A DNA stretch of 64,000 nucleotides from Methylomicrobium agile (GCF_000733855.1 NZ_JPOJ01000001.1:3489001-3553000); one strand, 5' to 3'; shown: positions 35,471-45,364, counted from the stretch's first letter. Made by a program: numbers and translations. The notes: generated from the letters alone by a model not told the origin.

Positions 35471-35479
35471 GAGCCGGAT

Positions 35480-35950
35480 ATGACACCTTTAACGCTCGGC
35501 AGCGCCGCGCCCGATCTCGAAATTCAGTCTACCGGCGGCAAAACGGTTAGATTGACCGACTACGCGGGGCGGAACATCGTGCTGTATTTTTATCCGAAGG
35601 ACAATACGCCGGGCTGCACGCAGGAAGGCGGCGATTTCCGCGATCTGAGCGAGCGCTTTGCTGCGCTGGATACGGTCGTTTTCGGTGTGTCGCGTGATTC
35701 GGTCAAGATGCATGAAGGCTTCAAGTCCAAGCAGGCGTTTCCGTTCGAGCTGTTGTCCGACCCTGACGAGAGGCTCTGCGGCCTGTTCGACGTGATCGGG
35801 ATGAAGAACATGTACGGCAAGCAGGTTCGCGGTATCGAGCGCAGCACGTTTTTGTTCGACCGCCGTGGAATGCTGGTGCGCGAATGGCGTAAAGTGAAGG
35901 TCAAGGACCATGCACGGGAAGTGCTGCTGGCGGTGGAAGGACTGAACTGA
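35480..35950 (+). CDS. bcp: Bcp/PrxQ-type thiol peroxidase
   Basis: A 156-residue peroxiredoxin. The peroxidatic Cys46 is in the TPGCT motif after YFYPKDN, with Arg in RSTFLFDRRG. It reduces hydroperoxides with thioredoxin. The resolving cysteine found five residues later in E. coli Bcp is absent (CTQEGG). Cys99 (DERLCGLFD) could serve instead, or the enzyme may work as 1-Cys. It is co-directional with gcvR, nine bases apart. Confidence 0.94.
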   Translation: MTPLTLGSAAPDLEIQSTGGKTVRLTDYAGRNIVLYFYPKDNTPGCTQEGGDFRDLSERFAALDTVVFGVSRDSVKMHEGFKSKQAFPFELLSDPDERLCGLFDVIGMKNMYGKQVRGIERSTFLFDRRGMLVREWRKVKVKDHAREVLLAVEGLN

Positions 35951-35984
35951 ATTCAGCCCGTGGAAAGCTGTGTAGTTTGCGCTT

Positions 35985-38048
35985 TTACCGGCAGGCCGCG
36001 CGGATGCATGATGCCTCGGTATGGATCCGGTTACGCCCCATCGACTTGGCTGTGTAAAGCGATTGATCGGCTTTCTGAAGCAGGGCGTCGAGATGCGCGT
36101 AGCGTTCGTCGAGTCCGGCGATCCCGATCGAAACGGTAAAATACAAAGCCTGCCCGTTTTCCAGGAGCACGAACACTTCTTCCGTTATTTTTCGCAGCCG
36201 TTCGGCTACGCCGATGGCCTCCGCGACGCCGGTTTCCGGCAGCATGATGACAAACTCCTCTCCCCCCAGGCGCCCGATCAGATCCGATTCGCGCAGAATC
36301 GACAGGCAAAGCGTGCTGAACGCCTGCAAGACCTTGTCGCCGGCCCGATGGCCGTGGTTGTCGTTGATCTGTTTGAAATGATCCAGATCGAGCATTAGGA
36401 GCGCCAAGGCGCTGCCGTAGCGCAGGGTGCGCGCCAGCTCGGTTTCGGCCTGCTGCATGAAATATCGGCGATTGGACAGGCCGGTGAGATAATCGGTCTG
36501 CGCCATCTGCTCGTAATTGCGTTGCAGCAGTTTGCGTTCGGTGATGTTTTCGATCACCGTGACGAAGCAATGAGTGTCGGTGTCGGCATGGTAGGCCGAG
36601 ACGGAAAACCAGAGATTGAGCGGAGACATGAAAATCTCGAATTTCTCGGGAGGGCCGCCTGCCGCAACGCGCCCGTAAATTTCGAAGACTTCCGGGTTGG
36701 ACGCTTTGATGCCCGGCACGACTTCGGTTATCTTTTTGCCGGTCACGGCCGACAAGCCGGTCAAGGTTTCGAATGCCGGATTCACTTCGATGTACTGGAT
36801 ATCGTCGGGTTGACCGTTGCGGTAAAGCATCCGGCAAAACGCAAAGCCTTCAACCATGTTCCCGAACAGCGAACGGTAGCGCGTTTCGCTGATGCGCAAG
36901 TTTGCCTCGATCGTTTTGCGTTCATCGATTTCTTCCGAAAGGGCTCGGTTGACCGCGTGCAATTGATGCTGCGCCGATGCGAGGCGCCGGTTCAATTGCA
37001 TCAGGTAATAGGCGGCGGCCAGGATCAAGGCGATAACGGCCAGGGCGAACGCCAGCACCGGGACGACCCAGGCGGGTAAGTGCTTGTTGGATTTGACGCT
37101 GTAGAGGAAGCCGTCGAGATAATCATCCGATCCGACCAAGCCGGCTTTCACGAAGGCGTCGGCCATATGCTGCCATCGTTCCGGATTCATATGACCGATT
37201 TCGATCAGATCCGGGAAGATCAGTTTGCGCATCTCCGCCGCCTCGAATTCGAGATGCGCCCGCGTTTTGTCGACCGGGTAGCGGCGGATCAGCAAATCGA
37301 TGATCTCGTCCGGATGATCCATCGCGTAGCGCCAGCCTTTCAGCGTGGCGCGAAGCATCTTTTCGACGCGTTCGGGGCGGCTGCGTAATTCTTTCTCGGA
37401 AGTGAAAAAAATGTCGCTGTAAAAATCGACCCGATAATTGCCGGGGGCGATGACATTGTAAGGAATGCCGCGCTGCTTCAGGAAAAACGGTTCGTTGCTC
37501 GAATAGGCATTGAAAGCGTCCGCTTTGCGGGTTATCAAATCGTCGATTCGATAACTGCTCGGAATAATGTCGATTTGAGAAAGCGGAATCCCTTCATTCA
37601 CGAACATGGTCAGGAAATCGGCATCTTCGGTCCGATTCATCAGCATCACCTTTTTTCCGGCCAAGTCATGTACCGAATCGATGCCCGAATCCTTGCGCAC
37701 CAGCAGTATCGACGGCGAGTGCTGAAAAATGGCCGCCAGTGCAACCAGCGGCTCGCCCCGCAGTCTTTGGAAAAGGACTTCGCTGTTGCCTTCGGCATAT
37801 TGGGCGCGCCCGGACAGGACTTCCTGCACGGGTTGATGCGCGGGATCGCCGGGATGCAGCCGGACTTCCAGTCCTTCCTCGCGGTAAAAGCCTTTTTCGA
37901 CGGCGGCATAGTAACCGGCAAACTGGAATTGATGGTGCCAGCGCAGTTGAATATCGATGATGTCCTGTTGCGGAGCCGGAAAGGCAAACACGGGGACTGT
38001 ACTGCATAAAGCCGAGAGGATAAACGAAAAAGCGCGAGTTGGGTTCAT
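35985..38048 (-). CDS. NMT1-PAS-GGDEF membrane diguanylate cyclase
   Basis: A 687-residue protein. It has a signal sequence (1-23, ending VFAFP), then a periplasmic NMT1/THI5-like binding domain (about 27-330; LRWHHQFQFAGYYAAVEKGF is the family hallmark), a TM helix (VVPVLAFALAVIALILAAAY), a coiled coil, one PAS domain and a C-terminal GGDEF domain. The signature is GGEEF with an upstream RESD inhibitory site, so active, feedback-controlled c-di-GMP synthesis is expected. NMT1-like domains bind pyrimidine, taurine or nitrate-type small molecules, suggesting a ligand sensed directly in the periplasm. There is no adjacent transporter. Confidence 0.9.
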   Translation of the reverse strand: MNPTRAFSFILSALCSTVPVFAFPAPQQDIIDIQLRWHHQFQFAGYYAAVEKGFYREEGLEVRLHPGDPAHQPVQEVLSGRAQYAEGNSEVLFQRLRGEPLVALAAIFQHSPSILLVRKDSGIDSVHDLAGKKVMLMNRTEDADFLTMFVNEGIPLSQIDIIPSSYRIDDLITRKADAFNAYSSNEPFFLKQRGIPYNVIAPGNYRVDFYSDIFFTSEKELRSRPERVEKMLRATLKGWRYAMDHPDEIIDLLIRRYPVDKTRAHLEFEAAEMRKLIFPDLIEIGHMNPERWQHMADAFVKAGLVGSDDYLDGFLYSVKSNKHLPAWVVPVLAFALAVIALILAAAYYLMQLNRRLASAQHQLHAVNRALSEEIDERKTIEANLRISETRYRSLFGNMVEGFAFCRMLYRNGQPDDIQYIEVNPAFETLTGLSAVTGKKITEVVPGIKASNPEVFEIYGRVAAGGPPEKFEIFMSPLNLWFSVSAYHADTDTHCFVTVIENITERKLLQRNYEQMAQTDYLTGLSNRRYFMQQAETELARTLRYGSALALLMLDLDHFKQINDNHGHRAGDKVLQAFSTLCLSILRESDLIGRLGGEEFVIMLPETGVAEAIGVAERLRKITEEVFVLLENGQALYFTVSIGIAGLDERYAHLDALLQKADQSLYTAKSMGRNRIHTEASCIRAACR

Positions 38049-38345
38049 GGCTTGTGATTTTTGCCGTTAAAAATATCGGCGATCGAAAACGCTTACTTGT
38101 GAATATAGTTCAGATGTCGAAAGATGGAAACTTTTCCGAGAAAGCGGTCACAATTTTGCTATTTGGCCGGGAAGGCCATGAAGGTTAAAGACCGTTCGCG
38201 GGACGTTTCCGGGAACGGCATCCCATCTCAGGGTGCTTTATAAATCCACTCAAAGCGATTATTCTTAACGATAGCGCCGGTCGGTATCGGAAGCGGAAGA
38301 CAAGCGCGCATCGATGACTTTTGAACCTCACAGCTCAAGGATTTC
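38049..38345. other. Divergent intergenic region
   Basis: 297 nt between the NMT1-PAS-GGDEF gene and the PIN-PhoH gene. It must contain both promoters. A GGCC-GGGAA-GGCC hairpin and a CCGTTC...GAACGG inverted repeat are visible, but I see no gene or clear regulatory motif. Confidence 0.4.
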
Positions 38346-39767
38346 ATGAATATTCAAACCACTCCCGATAAAAAACTGTTTGTGCTCGATACAAATGTGC
38401 TGATGCATGATCCCGCCTGTATTTTCAGATTTCAGGAGCATGACATTTTCATTCCGATGATCGTTTTGGAAGAACTGGACCGGGCCAAAAGAGGCATGAC
38501 CGAAGTGGCGCGCAACGTGCGCCAGGCCAGCCGTTTTCTCGACGAGCTGATCCGGGACGTGAATCCCGAGCATATCAAGGACGGATTGCCGTTATCGCGT
38601 CTGGAGGCGAACGGCGGGGGAGGCGGCGTGATCGGCAGGGCCGGCCGTTTGTATTTCCAGACCAGCATCATGAGCGAACTGTTGCCCGAAACCATGCCGG
38701 GCAGTCTTGCCGATAATTCGATTCTGAGCGTGGTGCTGGCGCTGACCCGACAATTGCCCGGGATCAAAGTGATCCTGGTCTCGAAAGACATCAACATGCG
38801 CCTCAAGGCGGCGACGCTGGAACTGCCGGCCGAGGATTACCACAACGACCAGGTGCTCGACGATATCGAACTGTTGTACAGCGGCGCGATGGCGCTCGAA
38901 GACGATTTCTGGGACCGGTACGGCAGCAAGATGGATTCGTGGCAGGAAAAGGGCAGAACCTTTTATAAACTTGAAAATCCGCTGGTCGCGGAATGGTATC
39001 CGAACCAGTACCTGTACATGGAAGACGACTCGAATTTCGAGGCGATCGTGCGTTCCTGCGACGGCCGCGCCGCGATCCTGGAACTGGCACGGGATTACCG
39101 GACTAAGCACAACAGCGTCTGGGGCATCGCCGCGAAGAACCGCGAGCAGAACTTCGCCTTCAATGTCCTGCTCGATCCAGACATCGATTTCGTGACGCTG
39201 CTCGGCACGGCCGGCACCGGCAAAACCTTGCTGGCGCTCGCGGCCGGCTTGACGTTGACAATGGAACACAAACTCTATAACGAAATCATCATGACGCGCG
39301 AAACGGTGCCGATCGGCGAGGATATCGGCTTTCTGCCCGGTACCGAGGAAGAAAAAATGGCGCCGTGGATGGGGGCGCTGATGGACAATCTCGAACTGCT
39401 GGGCAACCGGTCCGGCAATACCGAATGGGAGCAGGGGGCAACGCAGAATCTGCTGATGAACCGGGTCAAGATCCGTTCGTTGAATTTCATGCGCGGCCGG
39501 ACTTTTCTGAACCGCTATCTGATCATCGACGAGGCCCAGAACCTGACCTCCAAGCAGTTGAAAACACTGATCACCCGCGCCGGCCCCGGCACCAAGATCA
39601 TCTGTATCGGCAACCTTTCACAGATCGATACGCCTTATTTGACCGCGACGACCTCGGGGCTCACCTATGTGGTGGACCGTTTCAAGCGCTGGGAACACGC
39701 GGCGCATATCACCCTGCGCCGCGGCGAGCGCTCGCGTTTGGCGGATTTTGGGTCGGACTATTTATAG
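38346..39767 (+). CDS. PIN-PhoH family ATPase/ribonuclease
   Basis: A 473-residue fusion. An N-terminal PIN nuclease domain (FVLDTNVLMHDP at 12-23; LEELDRAK; acidic residues near KDINMR and DDIELLY) is joined to a C-terminal PhoH ATPase (Walker A GTAGTGKT, about 285; Walker B LIIDEAQN, about 395). Such PhoH2-like proteins are RNA helicase/RNase modules in other bacteria. The start is supported by AAGGA upstream. Its final 59 nt overlap the 3' end of the convergent PerM-family gene. Confidence 0.93.
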   Translation: MNIQTTPDKKLFVLDTNVLMHDPACIFRFQEHDIFIPMIVLEELDRAKRGMTEVARNVRQASRFLDELIRDVNPEHIKDGLPLSRLEANGGGGGVIGRAGRLYFQTSIMSELLPETMPGSLADNSILSVVLALTRQLPGIKVILVSKDINMRLKAATLELPAEDYHNDQVLDDIELLYSGAMALEDDFWDRYGSKMDSWQEKGRTFYKLENPLVAEWYPNQYLYMEDDSNFEAIVRSCDGRAAILELARDYRTKHNSVWGIAAKNREQNFAFNVLLDPDIDFVTLLGTAGTGKTLLALAAGLTLTMEHKLYNEIIMTRETVPIGEDIGFLPGTEEEKMAPWMGALMDNLELLGNRSGNTEWEQGATQNLLMNRVKIRSLNFMRGRTFLNRYLIIDEAQNLTSKQLKTLITRAGPGTKIICIGNLSQIDTPYLTATTSGLTYVVDRFKRWEHAAHITLRRGERSRLADFGSDYL

Positions 39768-40878
39768 GGCAGTAAAACGGACTGTCGTGATTCGGATCGC
39801 CCAGCCGGGGCCAGGCCGACAGCACCGCTTTGACTACGGTGGCCAGGGGAATCGCGAAAAATACCCCCCAAAAGCCCCATAGGCCGCCGAAAAACAGGAT
39901 CGCCACGATGATCGCAATCGCATGCAGATTGACCGCCTCGGAGAACAGGATCGGCACCAGCAGGACGCCGTCGAGGGCCTGGATGATCGCATAGGCGACC
40001 GCAACGTACACGAATGCGTCGCTGCCCCAGCCCCATTGAAAATAGGCGACGCCGAGCACCGGGAAGGTGACCAGTGTCGCCCCGACATAGGGAATGATGA
40101 CCTGCAGGCCCATGAACACCGCCAGCAGCATCGCATAGTTCAGGTCGAGAAAGCGGAAAGTGATGAAGCTGGACGCCCAAAGGATGAACACTTCGGCAAA
40201 CTTGCCGCGAATATAGTTGCCGATCTGAATGTCGACTTCTTCCCAGACGCGCGCGGTCAGATACCGGTCGCTCGGGATGAATTGCAGAAACCAGTCGATC
40301 AGCAGTTTTTTGTCTTTCAGAAAGAAAAACACCATCATCGGCACCAGGAACAGATAGACGATCGCGCTGGCCACGCTGACCAGCGACGCGGCCGACACCG
40401 ACAGCATGTTCTGCCCGTAGGACCACACCTCCCGCTGCAGTATCTGCATGATTTCCTGAATACGGCTTTGCGAGATCAGTTTCGGATACAGTTTCGGCAG
40501 CTGCAGGATGCTCATTTCGAGCCGGTACACCATCGCGGGAATCTGCTGGACAAACTCGACGGCTTGCTGCGATACGATCGGCAGCAGATAAAAACACAAA
40601 AAAACGACGCCGGTCATGAAGATCGAGAATACCAGATAGACACTCGTCCATCTCGGCAGGCCCGCCGCTTCGGCTTTCGCCACGATTCCCTCCAGGAGGT
40701 AAGCCAGCACGACCGAAGCGAACACCGGCATTAGCAGGCCGGACAGCGAATAGATCAGTACCGAAATCATGATCAGTATCAATGCCAGCGAAACGGCCTG
40801 CGCATTGGGCAGGATCCGGTTGACGAAAGAGCGAAGGACGAGTGCGATAACGGTTCGGTTCGGGTTTGCCGCAGGCAT
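39709..40878 (-). CDS. PerM/AI-2E-transporter family permease
   Basis: A 389-residue membrane protein with about eight TM segments, an N-terminal pair (LALILIMISVLIYSLSGLLM, then FASVVLAYLLEGIV) and the family signature late in the protein (IIPYVGATLVTFPVLGVA, and GFWGVFFAIPLATVVKAVL). The family includes PerM, TqsA and Na+/H+ antiporters, so the substrate is uncertain. The last 25 or so residues (after WPRLGDPNHDS) are read from the strand opposite the phoH 3' end. They are poor in hydrophobic residues, as expected of an out-of-frame extension. Confidence 0.88.
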   Translation of the reverse strand: MPAANPNRTVIALVLRSFVNRILPNAQAVSLALILIMISVLIYSLSGLLMPVFASVVLAYLLEGIVAKAEAAGLPRWTSVYLVFSIFMTGVVFLCFYLLPIVSQQAVEFVQQIPAMVYRLEMSILQLPKLYPKLISQSRIQEIMQILQREVWSYGQNMLSVSAASLVSVASAIVYLFLVPMMVFFFLKDKKLLIDWFLQFIPSDRYLTARVWEEVDIQIGNYIRGKFAEVFILWASSFITFRFLDLNYAMLLAVFMGLQVIIPYVGATLVTFPVLGVAYFQWGWGSDAFVYVAVAYAIIQALDGVLLVPILFSEAVNLHAIAIIVAILFFGGLWGFWGVFFAIPLATVVKAVLSAWPRLGDPNHDSPFYCPINSPTQNPPNASARRGAG

Positions 40879-41133
40879 GACGGGTGAATTTTTGTTTGAA
40901 TAATCCTTATTCTAACGCTATTCTGAAACGGGAACGCTAGGAACTTTTATGCGCATTCACAATCATTATTGTTGGATGGAAGCAACTTCTCTGAACCGGG
41001 GGCTCATCATTCCCGCAGGATGGGCGGAAATGACGGTTGTTTTACATTCGATCTTCAAGACAAGGGTTCGGATTGTAGTTGCCGCCTTGTCTGCCGTTCC
41101 GTTTATCCCGGCATCCGGCCGGGTCGAAGGTAT

Positions 41134-42156
41134 ATGAAAAAGATTGTCTCGATCCTCTCCTTGATCACTCTCCTGCTGTCCGGCTGTATGCCTTCCATTT
41201 ACCCTTCCGGCGCCAAAACGACCGTGGCTCGTCTCGATACGCTGGCTTTCATTACCGAAGACGGCGCGCGCTTGCCGCTTCGGAGCTGGCTGCCCCAAGG
41301 CGAACCCAAAGCGGTGATCATCGCGGTACACGGTTTCAACGACTACAGCCGTTTTTTCGACCAGCCGGCCCGCTATTTCAGCGAACACGGCATCGCCAGT
41401 TTTGCCTATGACCAGCGCGGCTTCGGCGCCGCGCCGAAGCGCGGACTGTGGGCCGGCTCCGCCTCCTATGCGGACGATCTGTTGACGCTGGCGCGCCTGG
41501 TTAAGGAACGCTATCCCAGAAGTCCGATATTCCTGCTTGGCGAAAGCATGGGCGGCGCAGTGGTGATGACCGCGGCCAAACACGATACCACCGAGCTTGT
41601 CGACGGGATTATTCTGGCCGCGCCTGCGCTCTGGGCGCGCAAGACGATGCCCTGGTACCAGAACAGCCTGTTGTGGATACTCGCCCATACGACGCCCTGG
41701 TTGAGGCTGACCGGCAAAGGCGTCGTGAAGGTGACGCCGTCGGACAATATCGAAATGCTCCGCGAATTGGGCCGCGATCCCTGGGTGATCAAGGGAGCCC
41801 GCGTCGAAACGCTGTACGGCCTGGCCAACTTGATGGATCTGGCGTTCAACAGCGCCGATTCGCTGACTGAAGATACGCTGCTGTTGTATGGGGAAAAAGA
41901 CGATATCATTCCCAAAAAGCCCACTTACGCCTTTCTGCAACGGTTTCTGAAGCATAAGAAGAATCCCTCCGGCGAAAAAGAAAAAACCGTCGCGTTTTAT
42001 CAGCAAGGCTATCATATGCTGCTCAGGGATTTGCAGGCAGACAAAACCTGGCAGGATATCGCCGCCTGGATAGATTCCCGCAAGGTCCATTTGCCGTCCG
42101 GCGCCGACCGGCGCGCCGAAATCGTGCTGAAGCCGGTATTGACTTCGTTCAATTGA
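41134..42156 (+). CDS. Lipoprotein alpha/beta-hydrolase (lysophospholipase/monoacylglycerol lipase type)
   Basis: 340 residues from the ATG at 41134, which yields a lipobox (TLLLSGC, Cys18). A longer frame from 40969 would destroy this. The hydrolase core has AVHGFNDYSRFF (oxyanion region), nucleophile elbow GESMGG, acid region LLYGEKDDIIP and catalytic His in QQGYHMLLRD. Serine_hydrolase_4-type lipases of this class act on lysophospholipids or monoglycerides. It is probably anchored in the envelope. A terminator-like structure follows at about 42166-42205. Confidence 0.87.
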   Translation: MKKIVSILSLITLLLSGCMPSIYPSGAKTTVARLDTLAFITEDGARLPLRSWLPQGEPKAVIIAVHGFNDYSRFFDQPARYFSEHGIASFAYDQRGFGAAPKRGLWAGSASYADDLLTLARLVKERYPRSPIFLLGESMGGAVVMTAAKHDTTELVDGIILAAPALWARKTMPWYQNSLLWILAHTTPWLRLTGKGVVKVTPSDNIEMLRELGRDPWVIKGARVETLYGLANLMDLAFNSADSLTEDTLLLYGEKDDIIPKKPTYAFLQRFLKHKKNPSGEKEKTVAFYQQGYHMLLRDLQADKTWQDIAAWIDSRKVHLPSGADRRAEIVLKPVLTSFN

Positions 42157-42165
42157 GGAGGCACC

Positions 42166-42205
42166 GAAAGCCTCGCCGGGCTTTCAGCGTCCGGCCGGCC
42201 TTTTT
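42166..42205 (+). terminator. Probable terminator after the lipoprotein hydrolase
   Basis: GAAAGCC/GGCTTTC (42166-42172 with 42179-42185) forms a hairpin. A following GC-rich CCGGCCGGCC leads directly into TTTTT (42201-42205). Several stem registers are possible, so the exact structure is open. Confidence 0.5.
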
Positions 42206-42334
42206 CGTTTCATTCATGAGGGGTTCATCGAAGGCTTGCTAATGTCACGGTTTCTGATGCCGGCCTGCCTGAACTGGGTATAATAGCCGATTCATATAAC
42301 GGACGCATTTATCCCATCACTGCTTAAAAAGGCC

Positions 42335-44683
42335 ATGACACACAGATCGACCAGGCGAAGTGCCCGGTACAATAAGAATCCCCAAAGCAGAAAATCTACA
42401 TCCCATTGGTTTAGAAACAGCTTTATCATCCTGATCGGCCTCGGTGCCTTCTTTCTTTTCACCTACTTGGGTTATCTCGATTACCACGTACGCGCCCAGT
42501 TCGAAGGCAAACGCTGGGCGATTCCCGCGCGCGTCTATGGCAATCCTGTCGAACTGTATGCCGGCTACGGGATCAGTGCGGAAAAATTCGAGAATCTGCT
42601 GGAGATGCTGCATTACCGGAAAGATTCGGAGCTGGCGGCGGAAGGCACTTATTTTCGCAATGGCGGGCGGATTTCGGTCAAAACCCGCACCTTCACCTTT
42701 TGGGACCAGCCGGAACCGCAGCCCGGCGTGGCGATGCGGGTCGATTTTTCCGAAATCGGGATCGCGGGCATTACCGATCTGGCCAATGAACAAAGCCTGG
42801 CGATCGTCCGAATGGATCCGGTCCAGATCGGCAGCTTTTATCCGACCATCAAGGAAGACCGGATACTGATCAAGCTCGAAGAAGCGCCGGATAGGCTGAT
42901 CAAAGGCCTGCTCGCGTCGGAAGACAGGGATTTTTATAATCACTTCGGAATTTCCATGCGCGGCATCCTGCGGGCGATGCTCGCAAATATCCAGGCCGGC
43001 GACATGGTGCAGGGCGGCAGCACGATCACCCAGCAGCTGGTCAAAAACTTCTATCTGACGTCCGAACGCAAACTGACCCGCAAGATCAAGGAAGCGCTGA
43101 TGGCGCTGATCCTGGAGTACCGTTACGGCAAGAACGAGATTCTCGAAGCGTACCTGAACGAAATCTATCTGGGCCAGGACGGCGCCAGCGCGGTGCACGG
43201 CTTTGGGCTGGCCAGCCAGTTTTATTTTGGTGCTCCGTTGAAGGATCTGTCGCTGGAACAACTGGCTTCGCTGGTGGCGCTGGTGCGCGGGCCGTCCGAG
43301 TACAATCCCCGCCGTTTTCCCGATCGGGCGCTGCAGCGCCGCAATCTGGTGCTCGACGAAATGGCCGCGCAGGAATACATCACGCCGGAAGAAGCTGCCG
43401 CCGCGAAGGCGCGGCCGTTGGCGGTGATCGCGAATACGCATCGTTCGGCGAACCGCTATCCGGCCTTTCTGGATCTGGTCAAGCGCCAACTGAAGCAGGA
43501 CTACCATGAAGAGGATCTGACTTCCGAGGGTCTGCGGATCTTTACCACGCTGGATACGCAAATTCAGGATAAGCTTGAAGAGACGACCAAGCGCAAGCTG
43601 CCGCAACTGGAAAAACTGTCCAGGGTCAAAGCGCTCGAGTCGGCCGTCGTGGTCACGCGCCGGGACAGCGGCGAAATCGCGGCGCTGGCGGGCGGGCGGG
43701 ACGATTCTTCCGCCGGCTTCAACCGGGCGCTGGATGCGGTGCGGCCGATCGGCTCGCTGATCAAGCCGGTGATCTACCTGACCGCGCTGCAGAACCCGAG
43801 AAGATACACGATCACCACGCCGGTCAACGACAGCGCGATCTTCATCAAGGGCGACCACGGCAACGACTGGAGTCCGAAGAATTACGACCATAAGGAGCAC
43901 GGCACGATCGGGCTGCATACCGCGCTTGCCAAATCGTACAATCTGGCGACCGTTCGGGTCGGCATGGATATCGGCATCGGGCGGGTCGCGAAAACGCTGA
44001 AAGATTTGGGCGTGAACCGCCAGGTTGACTTGTATCCCTCCTTCCTGCTGGGTGCGGCGCAACTGACCCCGCTCGAAGTGGCCCAGATGTACCAGACGCT
44101 TGCCGGCGACGGTTTCCTGACCCCGATCAAGGCGATCAAGGCGGTCGTTTCCGCGGCGGGAGAAAAGCTGCAAAGCTATCCGTACACGGTCCGGCAGACG
44201 GTCGATCCGTCCGCTACTTACATTCTGAACACCATGATGCAGGAAGTGATGCATTCGGGCACCGGTTCCGCGGCGTATTCGGTTTTCCCGCAGAATTACG
44301 GCCTGGTCGGCAAAACCGGTACGACCAACGATGCGAAGGACAGCTGGTTCGCCGGCTTTACCGGTGATTATCTTTCGGTGGTCTGGGTCGGGCGCGACGA
44401 TAACAAACCGGCCGGCTTGACCGGAGCGACCGGCGCGCTGCCGGTCTGGACCGCGCTCATGCGGCAGATTTCGAGGCAACCCGTGAGTCTGACGCCGCCC
44501 GACAATATCAAAATGGTGAGGATCGATCCTTATTCCGGCTTGGTCGCCGGGGCGGATTGTCCGTACGGCAAGGGTTATCCGTATGTCGCGGGGTCCGAGC
44601 CGACCGCCTATTCGGCCTGCGGCAATCCGGTCATCGAACAGGATCGGCCGTGGTTTGAGGAATTTTTTCCTCAAAGTAACTAA
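42335..44683 (+). CDS. mrcB: Bifunctional penicillin-binding protein 1B
   Basis: 782 residues. A basic cytoplasmic tail and one TM helix (NSFIILIGLGAFFLFTYLGY) are followed by a UB2H-like domain (about 60-160). The glycosyltransferase-51 domain has the catalytic Glu in ASEDRDFYNHFG, with GGSTITQQLVKNFYL. The transpeptidase has SXXK (GSLIKP), SXN (KSYNLAT) and KTGTT. It polymerises and crosslinks peptidoglycan at the inner membrane. AAAAAGG lies just before the ATG. lolA follows after 12 nt. Confidence 0.96.
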   Translation: MTHRSTRRSARYNKNPQSRKSTSHWFRNSFIILIGLGAFFLFTYLGYLDYHVRAQFEGKRWAIPARVYGNPVELYAGYGISAEKFENLLEMLHYRKDSELAAEGTYFRNGGRISVKTRTFTFWDQPEPQPGVAMRVDFSEIGIAGITDLANEQSLAIVRMDPVQIGSFYPTIKEDRILIKLEEAPDRLIKGLLASEDRDFYNHFGISMRGILRAMLANIQAGDMVQGGSTITQQLVKNFYLTSERKLTRKIKEALMALILEYRYGKNEILEAYLNEIYLGQDGASAVHGFGLASQFYFGAPLKDLSLEQLASLVALVRGPSEYNPRRFPDRALQRRNLVLDEMAAQEYITPEEAAAAKARPLAVIANTHRSANRYPAFLDLVKRQLKQDYHEEDLTSEGLRIFTTLDTQIQDKLEETTKRKLPQLEKLSRVKALESAVVVTRRDSGEIAALAGGRDDSSAGFNRALDAVRPIGSLIKPVIYLTALQNPRRYTITTPVNDSAIFIKGDHGNDWSPKNYDHKEHGTIGLHTALAKSYNLATVRVGMDIGIGRVAKTLKDLGVNRQVDLYPSFLLGAAQLTPLEVAQMYQTLAGDGFLTPIKAIKAVVSAAGEKLQSYPYTVRQTVDPSATYILNTMMQEVMHSGTGSAAYSVFPQNYGLVGKTGTTNDAKDSWFAGFTGDYLSVVWVGRDDNKPAGLTGATGALPVWTALMRQISRQPVSLTPPDNIKMVRIDPYSGLVAGADCPYGKGYPYVAGSEPTAYSACGNPVIEQDRPWFEEFFPQSN

Positions 44684-44695
44684 TCAGGAGTTTTA

Positions 44696-45325
44696 ATGAA
44701 TCGACAAATATGGCTGGGCTTTATCCTATTACTATCGGCTTTTGTCAGTTTGCCGCTGCAGGCGGACGACGAGCCGGTACGGCAGTTAAGAGCCTTCCTG
44801 ACCGCTTCCAGGTCGCTGTCGGCCGATTTCAAGCAGGTTCTGCTGAACGAGCAGGGGCTGCCGGCCAAGACCAGTTTCGGCGTCTTTTACCTGCAGCGGC
44901 CGGGCAAATTCCGCTGGGATTACCAGAAGCCCTTTTCCCAGCAGATCGTCGCCGACAAAGGCAAGGTCTGGTTCTACGACAAGGATCTGGACCAGGTCAC
45001 CGTCAAAAAACTCGATCAATCGCTCGGTTCGACGCCGGCGCTGCTCTTGAGCGGCGAAGTGTCTCTGGAAGACAATTTCATCATCGAAGGCCAGGGCAAG
45101 GAAGGCGACATGCAGTGGATCAAGCTGTCGCCGAAAAGCGAGGAAACGACCTTCAAATACATCCTGATCGGTTTGACCAAGGGCTCCCTCGGCGGCATGG
45201 AGCTCAGCGATAATTTCGGCCAGTTGACCCGTATCTATTTTTCGAACGTGCTGATCAATCCGCCGCTCAAGCAGAATTTGTTCCAGTTTGAAGTGCCGAA
45301 GGGTGCGGATGTGTTCGAGGAATAA
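44696..45325 (+). CDS. lolA: Outer-membrane lipoprotein carrier protein LolA
   Basis: A 209-residue periplasmic chaperone. The signal peptide cleaves near residue 23 (LPLQA). The mature protein has the LolA core: SLSADFKQVLLNEQG, FYLQRPGKFRWDY, KVWFYDKDLDQVTVKKLDQS and a C-terminal NVLINPPLKQNLFQFEVPKG. It ferries lipoproteins from LolCDE to LolB. The lolA-rarA adjacency is conserved. An AGGAG ribosome site precedes the ATG. Confidence 0.96.
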   Translation: MNRQIWLGFILLLSAFVSLPLQADDEPVRQLRAFLTASRSLSADFKQVLLNEQGLPAKTSFGVFYLQRPGKFRWDYQKPFSQQIVADKGKVWFYDKDLDQVTVKKLDQSLGSTPALLLSGEVSLEDNFIIEGQGKEGDMQWIKLSPKSEETTFKYILIGLTKGSLGGMELSDNFGQLTRIYFSNVLINPPLKQNLFQFEVPKGADVFEE

Positions 45326-45364
45326 TCGGAGCGGCAAGGTGCGGAACGCAAGGAAAAACGCAAA

